From NCBI GenBank assembly GCA_017525235.1, contig JAFXTC010000003.1, positions 62,001 through 126,000 on the forward strand: a DNA stretch of 64,000 bases, given 5' to 3'. The DNA is from Bacteroidaceae bacterium. GTDB taxonomy: Bacteria > Bacteroidota > Bacteroidia > Bacteroidales > Bacteroidaceae. Position 1 is the stretch's first letter, and the number at the start of each line of letters is the position of its first letter. Position numbers and translations under genes: made by a program. Positions 44,035 to 53,163 of the stretch are shown here, in pieces. The notes below the pieces were generated by a model, which searched no databases, was not told where the DNA came from, and worked only from the letters and a program-made list of their open reading frames with translations.

Positions 44035-44991
44035 CTACTTTATATTCCTCGGATGGTGCTCTAAGATCTCCTGACGAAGGTGACTCCTATCTATATGCAT
44101 GTATATTTCTGTGGTGGAAATATCCTCATGACCTAGCATCGCCTGAATGGCTCGCAAATTTGCTCCACCTTCCAAGAGGTGAGTGGCAAAGCTATGGCGG
44201 AAGGTGTGCGGACTGATATTCTTCTGGATGCCTGCCCGCTCGGCATAGTCCTTGACGTAGACAAAAAGGGTAATACGGCTCAACTTGGTGCCACGCTTGG
44301 TGCTGATGAAGACATAATCCTCGTGCCCAAGTTTCGCCTTGACCGTTACGCGCACCACAAACCACTGGCGCAACTTCTCTATGGCCTGTTCACCAATAGG
44401 AACCAGGCGTTCCTTCCTTCCTTTTCCGTGAACGCGGATATAACCTTCCTCCAAAAATAACTCGCTAATCTTAAGGTTACACAACTCACTGATACGGAGA
44501 CCACAGCTGTAGAGCATTTCTATGATGGCACTGTCTCTTATGCCCTGCGGCTTACTTTTGTCTATGGCGGCCTCTATGGCATCAATCTCCTGAATGCTAA
44601 GCACCTCAGGCAGATGCTTGCCTATCTGCGGATTCTCAAGCAACTCAGTAGGATCAGTCTCCAACTCCTTTTCAAGTACCAAGAAACGATAGAAAGAACG
44701 AACCCCACTCAAGATACGGGCCACACTGCGCGGCTGAACGCCCAAATCCTGCAAGACACCAGAAAAATGGTCAAGCTGTTCAAGAGTCACATGGCGGAAA
44801 TCTATACCTTCGTCAGCATAGTAATTCAAGAGTTTCTGCAAATCGCGAACATATGCGTCAAGGGTATTGCCCGTATAAGAGCGCTCAAGACGGAGATATT
44901 GCATATAACGCCTCAGAATCTGAGGACTTATTGCGCCTGTATTAGTGAACTGATAACCCAAAATCCTGTCGTTTAAATTAAATTTGCACAA
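44035..44991 (-). CDS. xerD: Tyrosine recombinase XerC/XerD family
   Basis: Chromosome-dimer resolution recombinase acting at dif. The N-terminal SAM-like core-binding domain (YLRLERSYTGNTLDAYVRDL) is followed by a catalytic domain with all residues: Arg in YSCGLRISELCNL, Lys in HGKGRKERLVPI, His/Arg in SPHTFRHSFATHLL, His in LGHEDISTTEIYMH and the nucleophile Tyr. The length of 318 is slightly above the family because the first 20 or so residues are atypical; the true start may be downstream of 44991. Divergent from aroQ. Unlike the left-end integrase, it has the first catalytic Arg, so it is a housekeeping Xer protein. Confidence 0.92.
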   Translation of the reverse strand: MCKFNLNDRILGYQFTNTGAISPQILRRYMQYLRLERSYTGNTLDAYVRDLQKLLNYYADEGIDFRHVTLEQLDHFSGVLQDLGVQPRSVARILSGVRSFYRFLVLEKELETDPTELLENPQIGKHLPEVLSIQEIDAIEAAIDKSKPQGIRDSAIIEMLYSCGLRISELCNLKISELFLEEGYIRVHGKGRKERLVPIGEQAIEKLRQWFVVRVTVKAKLGHEDYVFISTKRGTKLSRITLFVYVKDYAERAGIQKNISPHTFRHSFATHLLEGGANLRAIQAMLGHEDISTTEIYMHIDRSHLRQEILEHHPRNIK

Positions 44992-45019
44992 TAATGCGTG
45001 CAGGTTAAGCTATTTTTTC

Positions 45020-45027
45020 TATCTTTG
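45020..45027 (+). promoter_or_regulatory. -7 box of aroQ
   Basis: TATCTTTG about 24 bases before the aroQ ATG. The -33 element is not evident. Confidence 0.45.
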
Positions 45028-45051
45028 TAGCGACAAAAGTACAGAAAAAAT

Positions 45052-45489
45052 ATGAGAATACAAATTATCAACGGCCCTAACTTGAATTTATTGGGCGTTC
45101 GTGAACCGGAGATTTACGGAAAACGCGCTTGGGCAGATTATCTAAAGGATTTACGCACACGCTTTCCCCAAGTACGCATTGACTATTACCAAAGTAACTT
45201 GGAGGGTGAAATTATCAACAAGATACAGGAAGTTGGATTCGACCGCGACGGTATTGTTCTGAACGCCGGCGCCTATACACATACCAGCGTTGCTATCCTA
45301 GATGCTCTGAAGAGTGTGAGTACCCCTACTGTGGAAGTGCACATCACAAATGTTCACCAGCGCGAGGATTTCCGTCGCAAGAGCCTCATCAGTCCAGGCT
45401 GCCTGGGTGTCATCATGGGCTTTGGCTTAGACAGCTACCGCTTAGCTATCGAAGCGCTAATTGACAAGGCATCTCAAAATGAGGAATAG
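45052..45489 (+). CDS. aroQ: 3-dehydroquinate dehydratase, type II
   Basis: Third step of the shikimate pathway. The 145 residues are family-sized: IINGPNLNLLGVREPEIYG (with catalytic Arg and Tyr loop), YQSNLEGEIINKIQ, LNAGAYTHTSVAILDAL, VEVHITNVHQREDFRRKS (His, Arg), and a C-terminal GFGLDSYRLAIEAL. Its last codons overlap the O-methyltransferase start. Confidence 0.96.
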   Translation: MRIQIINGPNLNLLGVREPEIYGKRAWADYLKDLRTRFPQVRIDYYQSNLEGEIINKIQEVGFDRDGIVLNAGAYTHTSVAILDALKSVSTPTVEVHITNVHQREDFRRKSLISPGCLGVIMGFGLDSYRLAIEALIDKASQNEE

Positions 45490-46126
45490 CCTCCCCCTCG
45501 ACGATTACATACTGCATCATATTGATGCTGAGGGCGATTACCTGCATGAGCTGTGGAGAGATACACAGCTCAGACTGTCTTATGGCCAAATGGCAAGCGG
45601 GCATCTGCAAGGCAGACTGCTTAAGATGCTGGTACAAATGATTCGACCGAAGATGGTGCTGGAGTTGGGAACCTTTAGCGGATACAGTGCCCTTAGCATG
45701 GCTGAAGGACTGGAGGAAGGAGCAGAGCTTCACACTTTCGAAATTTTCGATGAACAAGAGGATTTCATTCGTAAGTGGTTCAACGGCAGCAAGTATGCCC
45801 ACTTGCTTCACCTTCACATTGGAGATGCCTTAGAACTGGTACCCCAGATGAACATTACATGGGACCTTGCCTTTATCGATGCCGATAAACGCCAGTACGT
45901 GGATTACTACCAGATGATTTTGCCCCGTATGCGTAAGGGCGGCTTCATTATTGCTGACAATACCCTATGGTATGGGCACGTATTAGAAGAACAGCCCCGC
46001 GAAAGTGACCTCCAGACGCAAGGTGTACAGGCTTTTAACGATTTAGTCGCCAACGACAACCGGGTCGAAAAGGTAATCCTGCCCCTCCGAGACGGGCTTT
46101 CCCTCATCAGGATAAAAGACGAATAA
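45479..46126 (+). CDS. SAM-dependent O-methyltransferase (CCoAOMT-like family)
   Basis: A 215-residue cytoplasmic methyltransferase. SAM-binding motif I is MVLELGTFSGYSALSMAEGL, followed by HTFEIFDEQEDF and the metal-binding Asp region LAFIDADKRQYVDYYQMILP with NTLWYG further on, as in small catechol O-methyltransferases of bacteria. The acceptor substrate is unknown. The ATG at 45479 overlaps the aroQ end by 11 bases, so the two are co-translated; an ATG at 45461 is possible. Confidence 0.88.
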   Translation: MRNSLPLDDYILHHIDAEGDYLHELWRDTQLRLSYGQMASGHLQGRLLKMLVQMIRPKMVLELGTFSGYSALSMAEGLEEGAELHTFEIFDEQEDFIRKWFNGSKYAHLLHLHIGDALELVPQMNITWDLAFIDADKRQYVDYYQMILPRMRKGGFIIADNTLWYGHVLEEQPRESDLQTQGVQAFNDLVANDNRVEKVILPLRDGLSLIRIKDE

Positions 46127-46146
46127 AAGATGTCATAGATACAACC

Positions 46147-46177
46147 AAAAAGAGCAACCATCTCGGTTGCTCTTTTT
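46147..46177. terminator. Bidirectional terminator after the O-methyltransferase
   Basis: AAAAAGAGCAACC (46147-46159) and GGTTGCTCTTTTT (46165-46177), a perfect 13-base stem. It also faces the convergent sigma/anti-sigma operon. Confidence 0.88.
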
Positions 46178-46279
46178 GTCGTTAGTATGTTTTTTGGATT
46201 TGGATGCTTCACAGCAACCGTGTTGTTTGTTTTATTAAGCACTAACTTGTTTTTGAATATAGAAAAAGCAATAAAAATG

Positions 46280-46798
46280 TTATCTTGTTATGCTCATGGA
46301 GTCCACCTGCTCCACAGTCAATTCAGCTGCCTGCTGTTCTGGCAGCGGGGTAAATTCCTGTGCAGGATTCTCCATACTGTCTGATTGAGTGTAAATTGCC
46401 TCCTGGGAATCATCCACCCCATCAAAACTATGCTGTGCAGCCATTCCAATGGTAAGAATCAATGCCACCAAGCCTGCAGCTTGATAGAAAGGACGCCAAG
46501 AATATCTCCTCACCGCTCCCCCGTGCAAGGGAAGAGCTTTAACAGTTCCTTTTTCAGTTCCCTCAAAGGGGAAATCCTCGTCTTGTTCGGAAAGCTGTTC
46601 TGTCATTTTTGCATCGAAATCCTCACCTAAGGTAGGTTCTGCCAACTCCTGCTGAACATCAAAAACTGCCCTGTAGGGCATCAGGTGGGCAGGAACCTCT
46701 GCCTGTTGGAAAAAAGTACGAAGAATCTGCTCCTCCTGTAGAGAAGTCTCACACGCCCAATAGCGCTCCAAAAGTTGTTCTATGTACTTATAATCCAT
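46280..46798 (-). CDS. Anti-sigma-factor-like membrane protein (second pair)
   Basis: A 172-residue single-pass protein. The N-terminal helix bundle YIEQLLERYWACETSLQEEQ resembles that of the other anti-sigma-like protein (4393-4827). A membrane helix lies at about 110-125 (AAGLVALILTIGMAA), then an acidic periplasmic tail rich in Glu and Gln. It overlaps the sigma gene by 11 bases. The segment FEGTEKGTVKALPLHGG before the helix is encoded by a palindromic repeat (46511-46577). Confidence 0.7.
   Translation of the reverse strand: MDYKYIEQLLERYWACETSLQEEQILRTFFQQAEVPAHLMPYRAVFDVQQELAEPTLGEDFDAKMTEQLSEQDEDFPFEGTEKGTVKALPLHGGAVRRYSWRPFYQAAGLVALILTIGMAAQHSFDGVDDSQEAIYTQSDSMENPAQEFTPLPEQQAAELTVEQVDSMSITR
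46511..46577. repeat. G/C-rich palindromic repeat inside the second anti-sigma gene
   Basis: Contains TTCCCTCAAAGGGGAA (46558-46573) and GCTCCCCCGTGCAAGGGAAGAGC-like arms near 46515-46537; it resembles the elements at 4606-4638 and 14166-14215. Confidence 0.5.
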
Positions 46799-47318
46799 AT
46801 TTCTCTATTTTTTCTGCATGCTGACGGATGCTGGTTCTGGCCCTGTGAAGGTAAACCTTTACCTGCGTCTCGCTCAGCTTCAGTATGTCTGCTATCTCTT
46901 GATATGTTTTGCCCTCTATATCTCGCAGTTCCATGATACTGCGCTGCACTTCAGGCAATGTATCCATTAATTTTCTTACCAGAGCTATGCGCTCTTTTTG
47001 TTCCTGACTTTCGTCAGGCAAAAGTTGAGAGTTGGAAGTTGATAGTTGAGGGTCAGTACTCAAGTTTAAAATTGAAAGTTGTACGTTTCCGCGTCCGGCT
47101 TTTCCTGCCATATCGAGTGAGATGTTGCGGCAGATGGTCAACGCATAGGCTTCTATGCTCTCTATCCGCTCCCACTCATCGCGATGTTCCCAAACTCTAA
47201 TCAGCGAATCCTGAACTGCATCCTCCGCCTCTGCGGGGTTCAGCGTGATGCGCAGCGCCAGACGGTAAAGCCTATTCTTCAGTGGCAACACATCATCTCG
47301 GAAACTGATCTTTTTCAT
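46788..47318 (-). CDS. ECF-type RNA polymerase sigma factor (second pair)
   Basis: A 176-residue sigma-70 family protein. Region 2: LRITLNPAEAEDAVQDSLIRVWEHRDEW; region 4: LPEVQRSIMELRDIEGKTYQEIADILKLSETQVKVYLHRARTSIR. It is paired with the overlapping anti-sigma-like gene. The linker between the two regions is unusually long and low in complexity (STDPQLSTSNSQLLPDES) and is encoded by a heptad repeat (47022-47084), as in the sigma gene at 4824. Confidence 0.9.
   Translation of the reverse strand: MKKISFRDDVLPLKNRLYRLALRITLNPAEAEDAVQDSLIRVWEHRDEWERIESIEAYALTICRNISLDMAGKAGRGNVQLSILNLSTDPQLSTSNSQLLPDESQEQKERIALVRKLMDTLPEVQRSIMELRDIEGKTYQEIADILKLSETQVKVYLHRARTSIRQHAEKIEKYGL
47022..47084. repeat. 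Heptad tandem repeat in the second sigma linker
   Basis: Units AGTTGAG, AGTTGGA, AGTTGAT, AGTTGAG, a spacer, then AGTTTAA, AATTGAA, AGTTGTA. It lies inside the sigma gene. Confidence 0.65.
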
Positions 47319-47373
47319 CTCTCTGTCTATTATGAAGACGAACGAGGGCCGTAAATGTTACAGCCCTCTCGTG

Positions 47374-48180
47374 TTAAAATTGTTTAATTGTTGTGCCTCC
47401 TTCACCGTTGATATCGTCGGACCGTGTTATTACCACTTTCTGAACGCCCAAATGGATGGCATCGAAAGCATTCTCCAGTTTAGGAATCATACCACCTGAT
47501 ATTATGCCAGAGGCTTTATAATCGGCAAAATCTTGCTCGGTAATGACCGGAATTACGCTTTCGTCGTCTTCAGCATCACGGAGCACGCCTTTTTTCTCGA
47601 AGCAAAAGGTTAGCGTAACATCATAATAGGGTGCCAAAGCGCAAGCTACCTTGCTAGCAATGGTATCGGCATTGGTGTTCAGCAGGTTGCCAGCTCCATC
47701 ATGTGTGAGAGGCGTCATAACGGGAACCACACCTTCAGCAATTAGTTTGCAGAGCATCTCTCCGTTGGCTTTATCTACATCACCCACAAAGCCAAAGTCC
47801 ACCATCTGCTCTGTTCCGTCATCCAACGTTACCTTCTTGAGCGGACGTTTATGACTACGGACAACATCCATATCGGCTCCTGTAAGCCCCAAGGCATTTA
47901 CCCCACGGGCTTGCAAGCCTGCCACAATATTCTTGTTCACCAAGCCCGCATAAACCATCGTTACTACTTGCAGCATCTGGGAATCGGTAATACGTCTGCC
48001 ACCCACCATGTGGCTCTCTATACCTAAGTTGGCTGCAATTTTGGTAGCACTTCTGCCGCCTCCATGCACCAATACTTTGATTCCTGGCAATTCCGCAAAC
48101 TGTGTAAGCAGGTTATTCAGCGATGTAGCGTCCTCCACCACAGCACCCCCAACTTTTATGACGTTTATTTGTTTTTTCAT
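47374..48180 (-). CDS. argB: Acetylglutamate kinase
   Basis: Phosphorylates N-acetylglutamate in arginine synthesis. The 268 residues show the amino-acid-kinase fold: IKVGGAVVED, VLVHGGGRSATKIAANLG, VGGRRITDSQML, LTGADMDVV, LLNTNADTIASKVA and the C-terminal GMIPKLENAFDAI with Lys. Length is typical. It lies downstream of speA (84-base gap with a heptad repeat), linking arginine synthesis to its decarboxylation. Confidence 0.95.
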   Translation of the reverse strand: MKKQINVIKVGGAVVEDATSLNNLLTQFAELPGIKVLVHGGGRSATKIAANLGIESHMVGGRRITDSQMLQVVTMVYAGLVNKNIVAGLQARGVNALGLTGADMDVVRSHKRPLKKVTLDDGTEQMVDFGFVGDVDKANGEMLCKLIAEGVVPVMTPLTHDGAGNLLNTNADTIASKVACALAPYYDVTLTFCFEKKGVLRDAEDDESVIPVITEQDFADYKASGIISGGMIPKLENAFDAIHLGVQKVVITRSDDINGEGGTTIKQF

Positions 48181-48187
48181 CCTTTTT

Positions 48188-48220
48188 GTTTACTGTTTAC
48201 CGTTTACTGTTTACCGTTTA
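48188..48220. repeat. Heptad tandem repeat between speA and argB
   Basis: GTTTACT, GTTTACC, GTTTACT, GTTTACC, GTTTA: nearly five units. Confidence 0.8.
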
Positions 48221-48264
48221 TTTTTTCTTATCAACTGTAAACCGCGAAGCGACTCAACGGTAAA

Positions 48265-50157
48265 CTATTCCAAATAAGTGTATCCGTACAGACCTGCACG
48301 GTAGTTGCTGATAAACTCCTTGCCTTCGCTCTCTGTAATCTTACCATCCTTGATGGCTTTGCTGACCCAGATTTCCAGTCGGCGAACAAGTTTCTTGGGG
48401 TCGTACTGCACATATTCCAGCACATCGGCAACCGTCTCGCCGTCGATGAACTGCTCAATATTGTAGCCGTTCTCATCCACAGAGATGTGTACAGCATTGG
48501 TATCGCCAAACAGGTTGTGCATATTGCCCAGAATCTCCTGATAAGCACCCACCAGGAATACACCTATATAATAATGTTCATCGGCCTTAACAGGGTGCAG
48601 GGGAATGTAATTGGTCTGCTGACCGCCATTTACGTAAGCCGAAATCTTACCATCGCTATCACAAGTAATATCCTGTAAGGTGGCGCTACGACTGGGCTGC
48701 TCCTCCAACCTTTCAATAGGCATAATGGGGAAGAGTTGGTCGATACCCCATGAGTCAGGCATACTCTGGAAGAGGCTAAAGTTACAGAAGTACTTGTCGG
48801 CCATCTGTTTGTCCAACTTGCGGAGCTCATCGGGTACATGCTTCTGATGGTGTGCCAACTCGGCCACCTCATGACTGATTGCCCAATACAACGATTCAAT
48901 CTGGGCACGGGTCTTCAAGTCGATAATACCATGACGGAAGAGATCCAAGGCTTCTTCTCGAATATCCTCAGCATCATGCCAATCCTCCAGCATGGAACGA
49001 GATGAGAGCTTGTCCCATATTTCTGTCAGGTCATGCACCAGTTTATGGTCATCAGGACCAGGTTCGAAATCTTCTGGCATCTGGGGGGCTGAAACGCTTT
49101 CCATCACATCCACCACCAACACACTATGATGAGCAGCCAGCGAACGACCACCCTCTGTAATGATATTGGGATGAGGAATGTTATTCCGATTAGAAGCTTC
49201 AGCAAGCGTATAAACGCAGTCGTTCACATATTCCTGAATGCTATAGTTCACGCTGCTCTCGCTGTTGCTGCTTCGGGTTCCGTCATAATCCACACCCAAT
49301 CCGCCGCCACAGTCAACGAATTCAATATTGAATCCCATCTGATGCAATTGCACATAATACTGGGCCATCTCGCGCAGGGCTGTGCTGATACGACGAATTT
49401 TGTTTATCTGACTACCGATGTGGAAGTGAATCAGTTTCAGGCAGTCGCGCAAGCCCATCTCATCAAGCATCTTCAATGCCATCAGCAACTCGGAACTGTT
49501 CAAACCGAACTTGCTGGCATCGCCCCCGCTCTCACTCCACTTGCCCGAACCGTTGCTGGCCAACTTGATGCGGATACCCAAGTTAGGACGTACACCCAAA
49601 CGCTCGGCTGTCTCCGCAATAATCTTCAGCTCGGGCAGTTTCTCTATCACCAGAAACACACGTTTTCCCATCTTCTGAGCCAGCAAAGCCAACTCAATAT
49701 AGTTCTGGTCTTTATGGCCATTGCAGACAATCAGGCTGTCACTGTCCATATTGGTAGCCAGCACCACATGGAGCTCCGGTTTAGAGCCTGCCTCCAGACC
49801 CAAGTTGTAACGCTTACCGTGACTGATAATCTCCTCAACAACGGGGCGCATCTGATTCACCTTGATGGGAAAGATGATAAAGTGTTCGCCATTGTAAGAG
49901 TATTCCTTCTCGGCCTTGCGGAAACATTCGTCAGTCTTCTCGATACGATTATCCAGAATATCAGGGAAACGAAGCAAGACAGGAGCTGTTACGTGGCGTG
50001 CAGCCAAATGGTCCACTACCTCTTTCAGGTCTATCTGCACCGAGTTCTTCTTAGGGGTCACGTACACATGTCCTTTATCGTTGATGCCAAAGTAGTTTAC
50101 TCCCCAACCTTTAATGTTGTAGAGTTCCTCCGAGTCTTCAATTCGCCACTTCTTCAT
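48265..50157 (-). CDS. speA: Biosynthetic arginine decarboxylase
   Basis: PLP enzyme that makes agmatine, a polyamine precursor. The 630 residues are family length. PLP-binding Lys in FIIFPIKVNQM, barrel motifs GLEAGSKPELHVVLA, LIHFHIGSQINKI, FVDCGGGLGVDYDGT, and EGGRSLAAHHSVLV. The Asp/Glu-rich GPDDHKLVHDL region fits the SpeA insert. Upstream of argB and downstream of the topA-aroK pair. Confidence 0.95.
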   Translation of the reverse strand: MKKWRIEDSEELYNIKGWGVNYFGINDKGHVYVTPKKNSVQIDLKEVVDHLAARHVTAPVLLRFPDILDNRIEKTDECFRKAEKEYSYNGEHFIIFPIKVNQMRPVVEEIISHGKRYNLGLEAGSKPELHVVLATNMDSDSLIVCNGHKDQNYIELALLAQKMGKRVFLVIEKLPELKIIAETAERLGVRPNLGIRIKLASNGSGKWSESGGDASKFGLNSSELLMALKMLDEMGLRDCLKLIHFHIGSQINKIRRISTALREMAQYYVQLHQMGFNIEFVDCGGGLGVDYDGTRSSNSESSVNYSIQEYVNDCVYTLAEASNRNNIPHPNIITEGGRSLAAHHSVLVVDVMESVSAPQMPEDFEPGPDDHKLVHDLTEIWDKLSSRSMLEDWHDAEDIREEALDLFRHGIIDLKTRAQIESLYWAISHEVAELAHHQKHVPDELRKLDKQMADKYFCNFSLFQSMPDSWGIDQLFPIMPIERLEEQPSRSATLQDITCDSDGKISAYVNGGQQTNYIPLHPVKADEHYYIGVFLVGAYQEILGNMHNLFGDTNAVHISVDENGYNIEQFIDGETVADVLEYVQYDPKKLVRRLEIWVSKAIKDGKITESEGKEFISNYRAGLYGYTYLE

Positions 50158-50165
50158 TTTATTCT

Positions 50166-50197
50166 GGTTTACAGTTTACAGTTTACGGTTTACAGTT
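50166..50197. repeat. Heptad tandem repeat upstream of speA
   Basis: GTTTACA, GTTTACA, GTTTACG, GTTTACA, then a T run. It lies between aroK and speA. Confidence 0.8.
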
Positions 50198-50252
50198 TTT
50201 TCAAGAGTGAAGATCTCAATCCGTTTAGCATTCGTGCTACCGGTAAACTAAT

Positions 50253-50783
50253 CTAAACTAAATTTAGTTGCTCCCTCAGCAACTGAACGCTGGTTTTTAT
50301 CTTATCATAATTATCCAACAGGGTTACATCCAAGGTATGCTTTGCCTTTTTGTAGTAAGGTTCGCGCTCCTTCAGTGAATCCTTGATATACTGTAGCAGT
50401 TCCTCTTCTGTCTTGCCCTTGATAAGGGGGCGTTCCACCTTTCCCATCTTTAGGTGCATAGCCAGCACCTCGGGTGTTGCCTTCAGATACACTGTTTCTG
50501 CCAGTGAGTTCATGTACTCCATATTGTCATAGAAGCAAGGTGTTCCGCCGCCGCACGAAAGCACAATGTTCTCAAATTCGGCAGCTTCATGCAACATATT
50601 ACGCTCTATCTCCCTAAATCCTTCCTCGCCCCGTTCAGCAAAGATCTGTGCTACGGTACGGTGGTAACGCATCTCAATATACCAATCCAGGTCATAGAAC
50701 TGAATGCCAAGAGAAAGGGCCAGTTGCCTACCAACGGTAGTCTTGCCCGACCCCATGTAACCTATCAGGATAATGCTTTTCAT
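50253..50783 (-). CDS. aroK: Shikimate kinase
   Basis: Phosphorylates shikimate. The 176 residues from ATG 50783 begin MKSIILIGYMGSGKTTVGRQ (P-loop), then FYDLDWYIEMRYHRTVAQIF (shikimate-binding Asp), EGFREIERNML, LSCGGGTPCF and RPLIKGKTEE (Arg). An ATG at 50846 would add 21 polar residues that overlap topA; the 4-base ATGA overlap at 50780-50783 argues for the shorter form. Confidence 0.95.
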   Translation of the reverse strand: MKSIILIGYMGSGKTTVGRQLALSLGIQFYDLDWYIEMRYHRTVAQIFAERGEEGFREIERNMLHEAAEFENIVLSCGGGTPCFYDNMEYMNSLAETVYLKATPEVLAMHLKMGKVERPLIKGKTEEELLQYIKDSLKEREPYYKKAKHTLDVTLLDNYDKIKTSVQLLREQLNLV

Positions 50784-53104
50784 TTCTTGCGTCTGGTAGT
50801 CTTTGCTCCCGACTTCTCTGCCTGTCCGTTTATAATCTGCATGCACTCCTCCAATGTAAGGTCCTTTGCACGGTCATGATATGTTTTGGGCAAACGATAG
50901 TTATTTCCATTATAAACAATGTAAGGACCGTATCTTCCGTTCAAGATCTCCATATCGGCATCCTCGAACTTCTTCAGGTGACGCTCTTCCTCCTCAACAT
51001 GCTTCTTATGAATCATAATAACGGCCTCCTCGAAAGTAATCTTCAGAGGATCCACATCCTTGGGGATGGAAACATAAGTGCCGTTGTGCACGACATAAGG
51101 TCCGTACTTGCCAGCTCCTACCGTTACCGACTTGCCCAAATATTTGCCTAGTTCACGGGGCAGGCGAAACAGCTCCATTGCCTCCTCCAGCGTGATGGTC
51201 TCCAACGTCTGACCCTTTTTTAGTTGTGCGAAACGGGGTTTGGCTTCACCGTCTGAGCTTCCAATCTGAACCACAGGACCAAACCTTCCAATCTTAACCG
51301 TGATGAGTTCACCCGTTTTGGGGTCGTTACCCAGAATGCGCTCGCCTACTTTATGCTCGGTATGTGCATTGCCTGCACGCTCAACAAGCGGGTCGAAGTC
51401 ATTGTAGAAGTCGCTAATGACACCTGTCCATTCCATCTTGCCCTCTGCTATCTCATCAAATTCCTTCTCTATGTCGGCTGTGAAGTTATAATCCATGATG
51501 CTAGGGAAGTTTTCGCTCAGGTAGTCATTCACCACAATACCTGTATCGGTGGGCAACAATTTGCCACGCTCCGCACCAATGGTCGTCTTATGGCTGGCAC
51601 AGGAAATCTTATCACCCTTCAACGTCAAAGTCTGATAGGTTCGTTCTTCGCCAGGCTTGTCGCCCTTGGCAACATACTCACGCTGCTGTATAGTGGTAAT
51701 AGTAGTAGCATACGTACTGGGTCGACCAATACCAAGTTCTTCCAGCTTGCGTACCAGACTGGCTTCGTTGTAACGGATGGGACGCTGTGCAAAACGCTGT
51801 GTAGCAACAATGGCGTTTCTCTGCAGCACATCACCTACAGCCATGACGGGTAGTATGCCTTCCGACTCGTTGTCCTGCTGTTCTGCATCGTTCTCTGTTT
51901 CCTTATATACACGCAGGAAACCGTCGAACTTTACAGCCTCTCCGTTGGCAACAAAGCACTCCTCCATGCCATCTATGCTGATAGTCACCTGTGTCTTCTC
52001 AATTTCGGCATCGGCCATCTGGCTGGCAATGGTACGCTTCCAGATTAAATCATAAAGCTTACGCTCCTGTTGGGTACCTTCTATCTGAGCCTGTTCCATA
52101 TAGGTAGGGCGGATGGCCTCATGGGCTTCTTGTGCACCCTTTGAACTGGTTTGGTACTGACGGGTCTTAACATAATCCTTACCCATCTGCTCTGTTATCA
52201 CCTGTTTGCTAGCACCCAGGCACAATTTACTCAAGTTCACGCTATCCGTACGCATGTACGTGATGCGTCCGCTTTCATACAGGTGCTGTGCCACCATCAT
52301 AGTCTGTGCTACCGTAAAGCCTAACTTGTGGGCAGCTTCCTGCTGCAGAGTACTGGTAGTGAAGGGGGGAGCGGGGACGCGCTTTTGGGGCTTTGTGACA
52401 ATCTCCTGAACGGTAAAGATTACGGCACGGCATTTCTCCAGAAAAGCCTCTGCCTGCTCCTGAGTAGCAAAGCGCTGGCTAAGTTCTGCCCTTACTTCAC
52501 TACCTTCAGCATTGGTAAAGACGGCAGTAACACGAAAGTTGTCGTCGCCGCAGAAGTTCTGAATCTCTCTTTCGCGCTCAACAATAAGCCTGACGGCAAC
52601 ACTCTGAACACGACCTGCACTCAACGCAGGCTTCACCTTGCGCCACAGCACGGGACTAAGCTTGAAACCTACTATACGGTCCAGGACACGACGGGCCTGT
52701 TGGGCGTTTACCAGATTCAAGTCTATCTTGCGGGGATGATCTATAGCCTCCAGTATGGCAGGCTTTGTAATCTCGTGGAAAACTATTCTACGTGTATTGT
52801 CGGGGCGCAGACCCAGCACCTCATACAGGTGCCAACTGATAGCCTCTCCCTCACGATCCTCATCGGATGCCAGCCAAACGGTCTTGGCCTCCTTGGAAAG
52901 CTTCTTAAGATTCTCCACAACACTTTTCTTATCACTTGGCACTTCATATTGCGGAGTGAACGTATTGACGTCAACACTGAAACTTCTTTTCTTCAGGTCA
53001 CGAATATGACCGTAACTTGACACTACCTTATAATCCTCTCCCAGGAATTTTTCTATGGTTTTTGCCTTTGCCGGGCTCTCCACTATTACCAGGTTATCCT
53101 TCAT
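50780..53104 (-). CDS. topA: DNA topoisomerase I
   Basis: Type IA enzyme that relaxes negative supercoils. The 774 residues show the TOPRIM domain (VIVESPAKAKTIEKFLG, LASDEDREGEAISWH), the catalytic Tyr in YESGRITYMRTDS, the conserved HEAIRPT region, and C-terminal repeats (YLGKSVTVGAGKYGPYVVHNG and LNGRYGPYIVYNGNNYRLP) in place of the zinc fingers found in E. coli. It ends with the basic RRKK. Translationally coupled to aroK. Confidence 0.96.
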   Translation of the reverse strand: MKDNLVIVESPAKAKTIEKFLGEDYKVVSSYGHIRDLKKRSFSVDVNTFTPQYEVPSDKKSVVENLKKLSKEAKTVWLASDEDREGEAISWHLYEVLGLRPDNTRRIVFHEITKPAILEAIDHPRKIDLNLVNAQQARRVLDRIVGFKLSPVLWRKVKPALSAGRVQSVAVRLIVEREREIQNFCGDDNFRVTAVFTNAEGSEVRAELSQRFATQEQAEAFLEKCRAVIFTVQEIVTKPQKRVPAPPFTTSTLQQEAAHKLGFTVAQTMMVAQHLYESGRITYMRTDSVNLSKLCLGASKQVITEQMGKDYVKTRQYQTSSKGAQEAHEAIRPTYMEQAQIEGTQQERKLYDLIWKRTIASQMADAEIEKTQVTISIDGMEECFVANGEAVKFDGFLRVYKETENDAEQQDNESEGILPVMAVGDVLQRNAIVATQRFAQRPIRYNEASLVRKLEELGIGRPSTYATTITTIQQREYVAKGDKPGEERTYQTLTLKGDKISCASHKTTIGAERGKLLPTDTGIVVNDYLSENFPSIMDYNFTADIEKEFDEIAEGKMEWTGVISDFYNDFDPLVERAGNAHTEHKVGERILGNDPKTGELITVKIGRFGPVVQIGSSDGEAKPRFAQLKKGQTLETITLEEAMELFRLPRELGKYLGKSVTVGAGKYGPYVVHNGTYVSIPKDVDPLKITFEEAVIMIHKKHVEEEERHLKKFEDADMEILNGRYGPYIVYNGNNYRLPKTYHDRAKDLTLEECMQIINGQAEKSGAKTTRRKK

Positions 53105-53163
53105 CGTTCATTCTTTTTTTACAATTGCGGCGGCAAAGGTACTGCATTTTTTTGTTCTACACC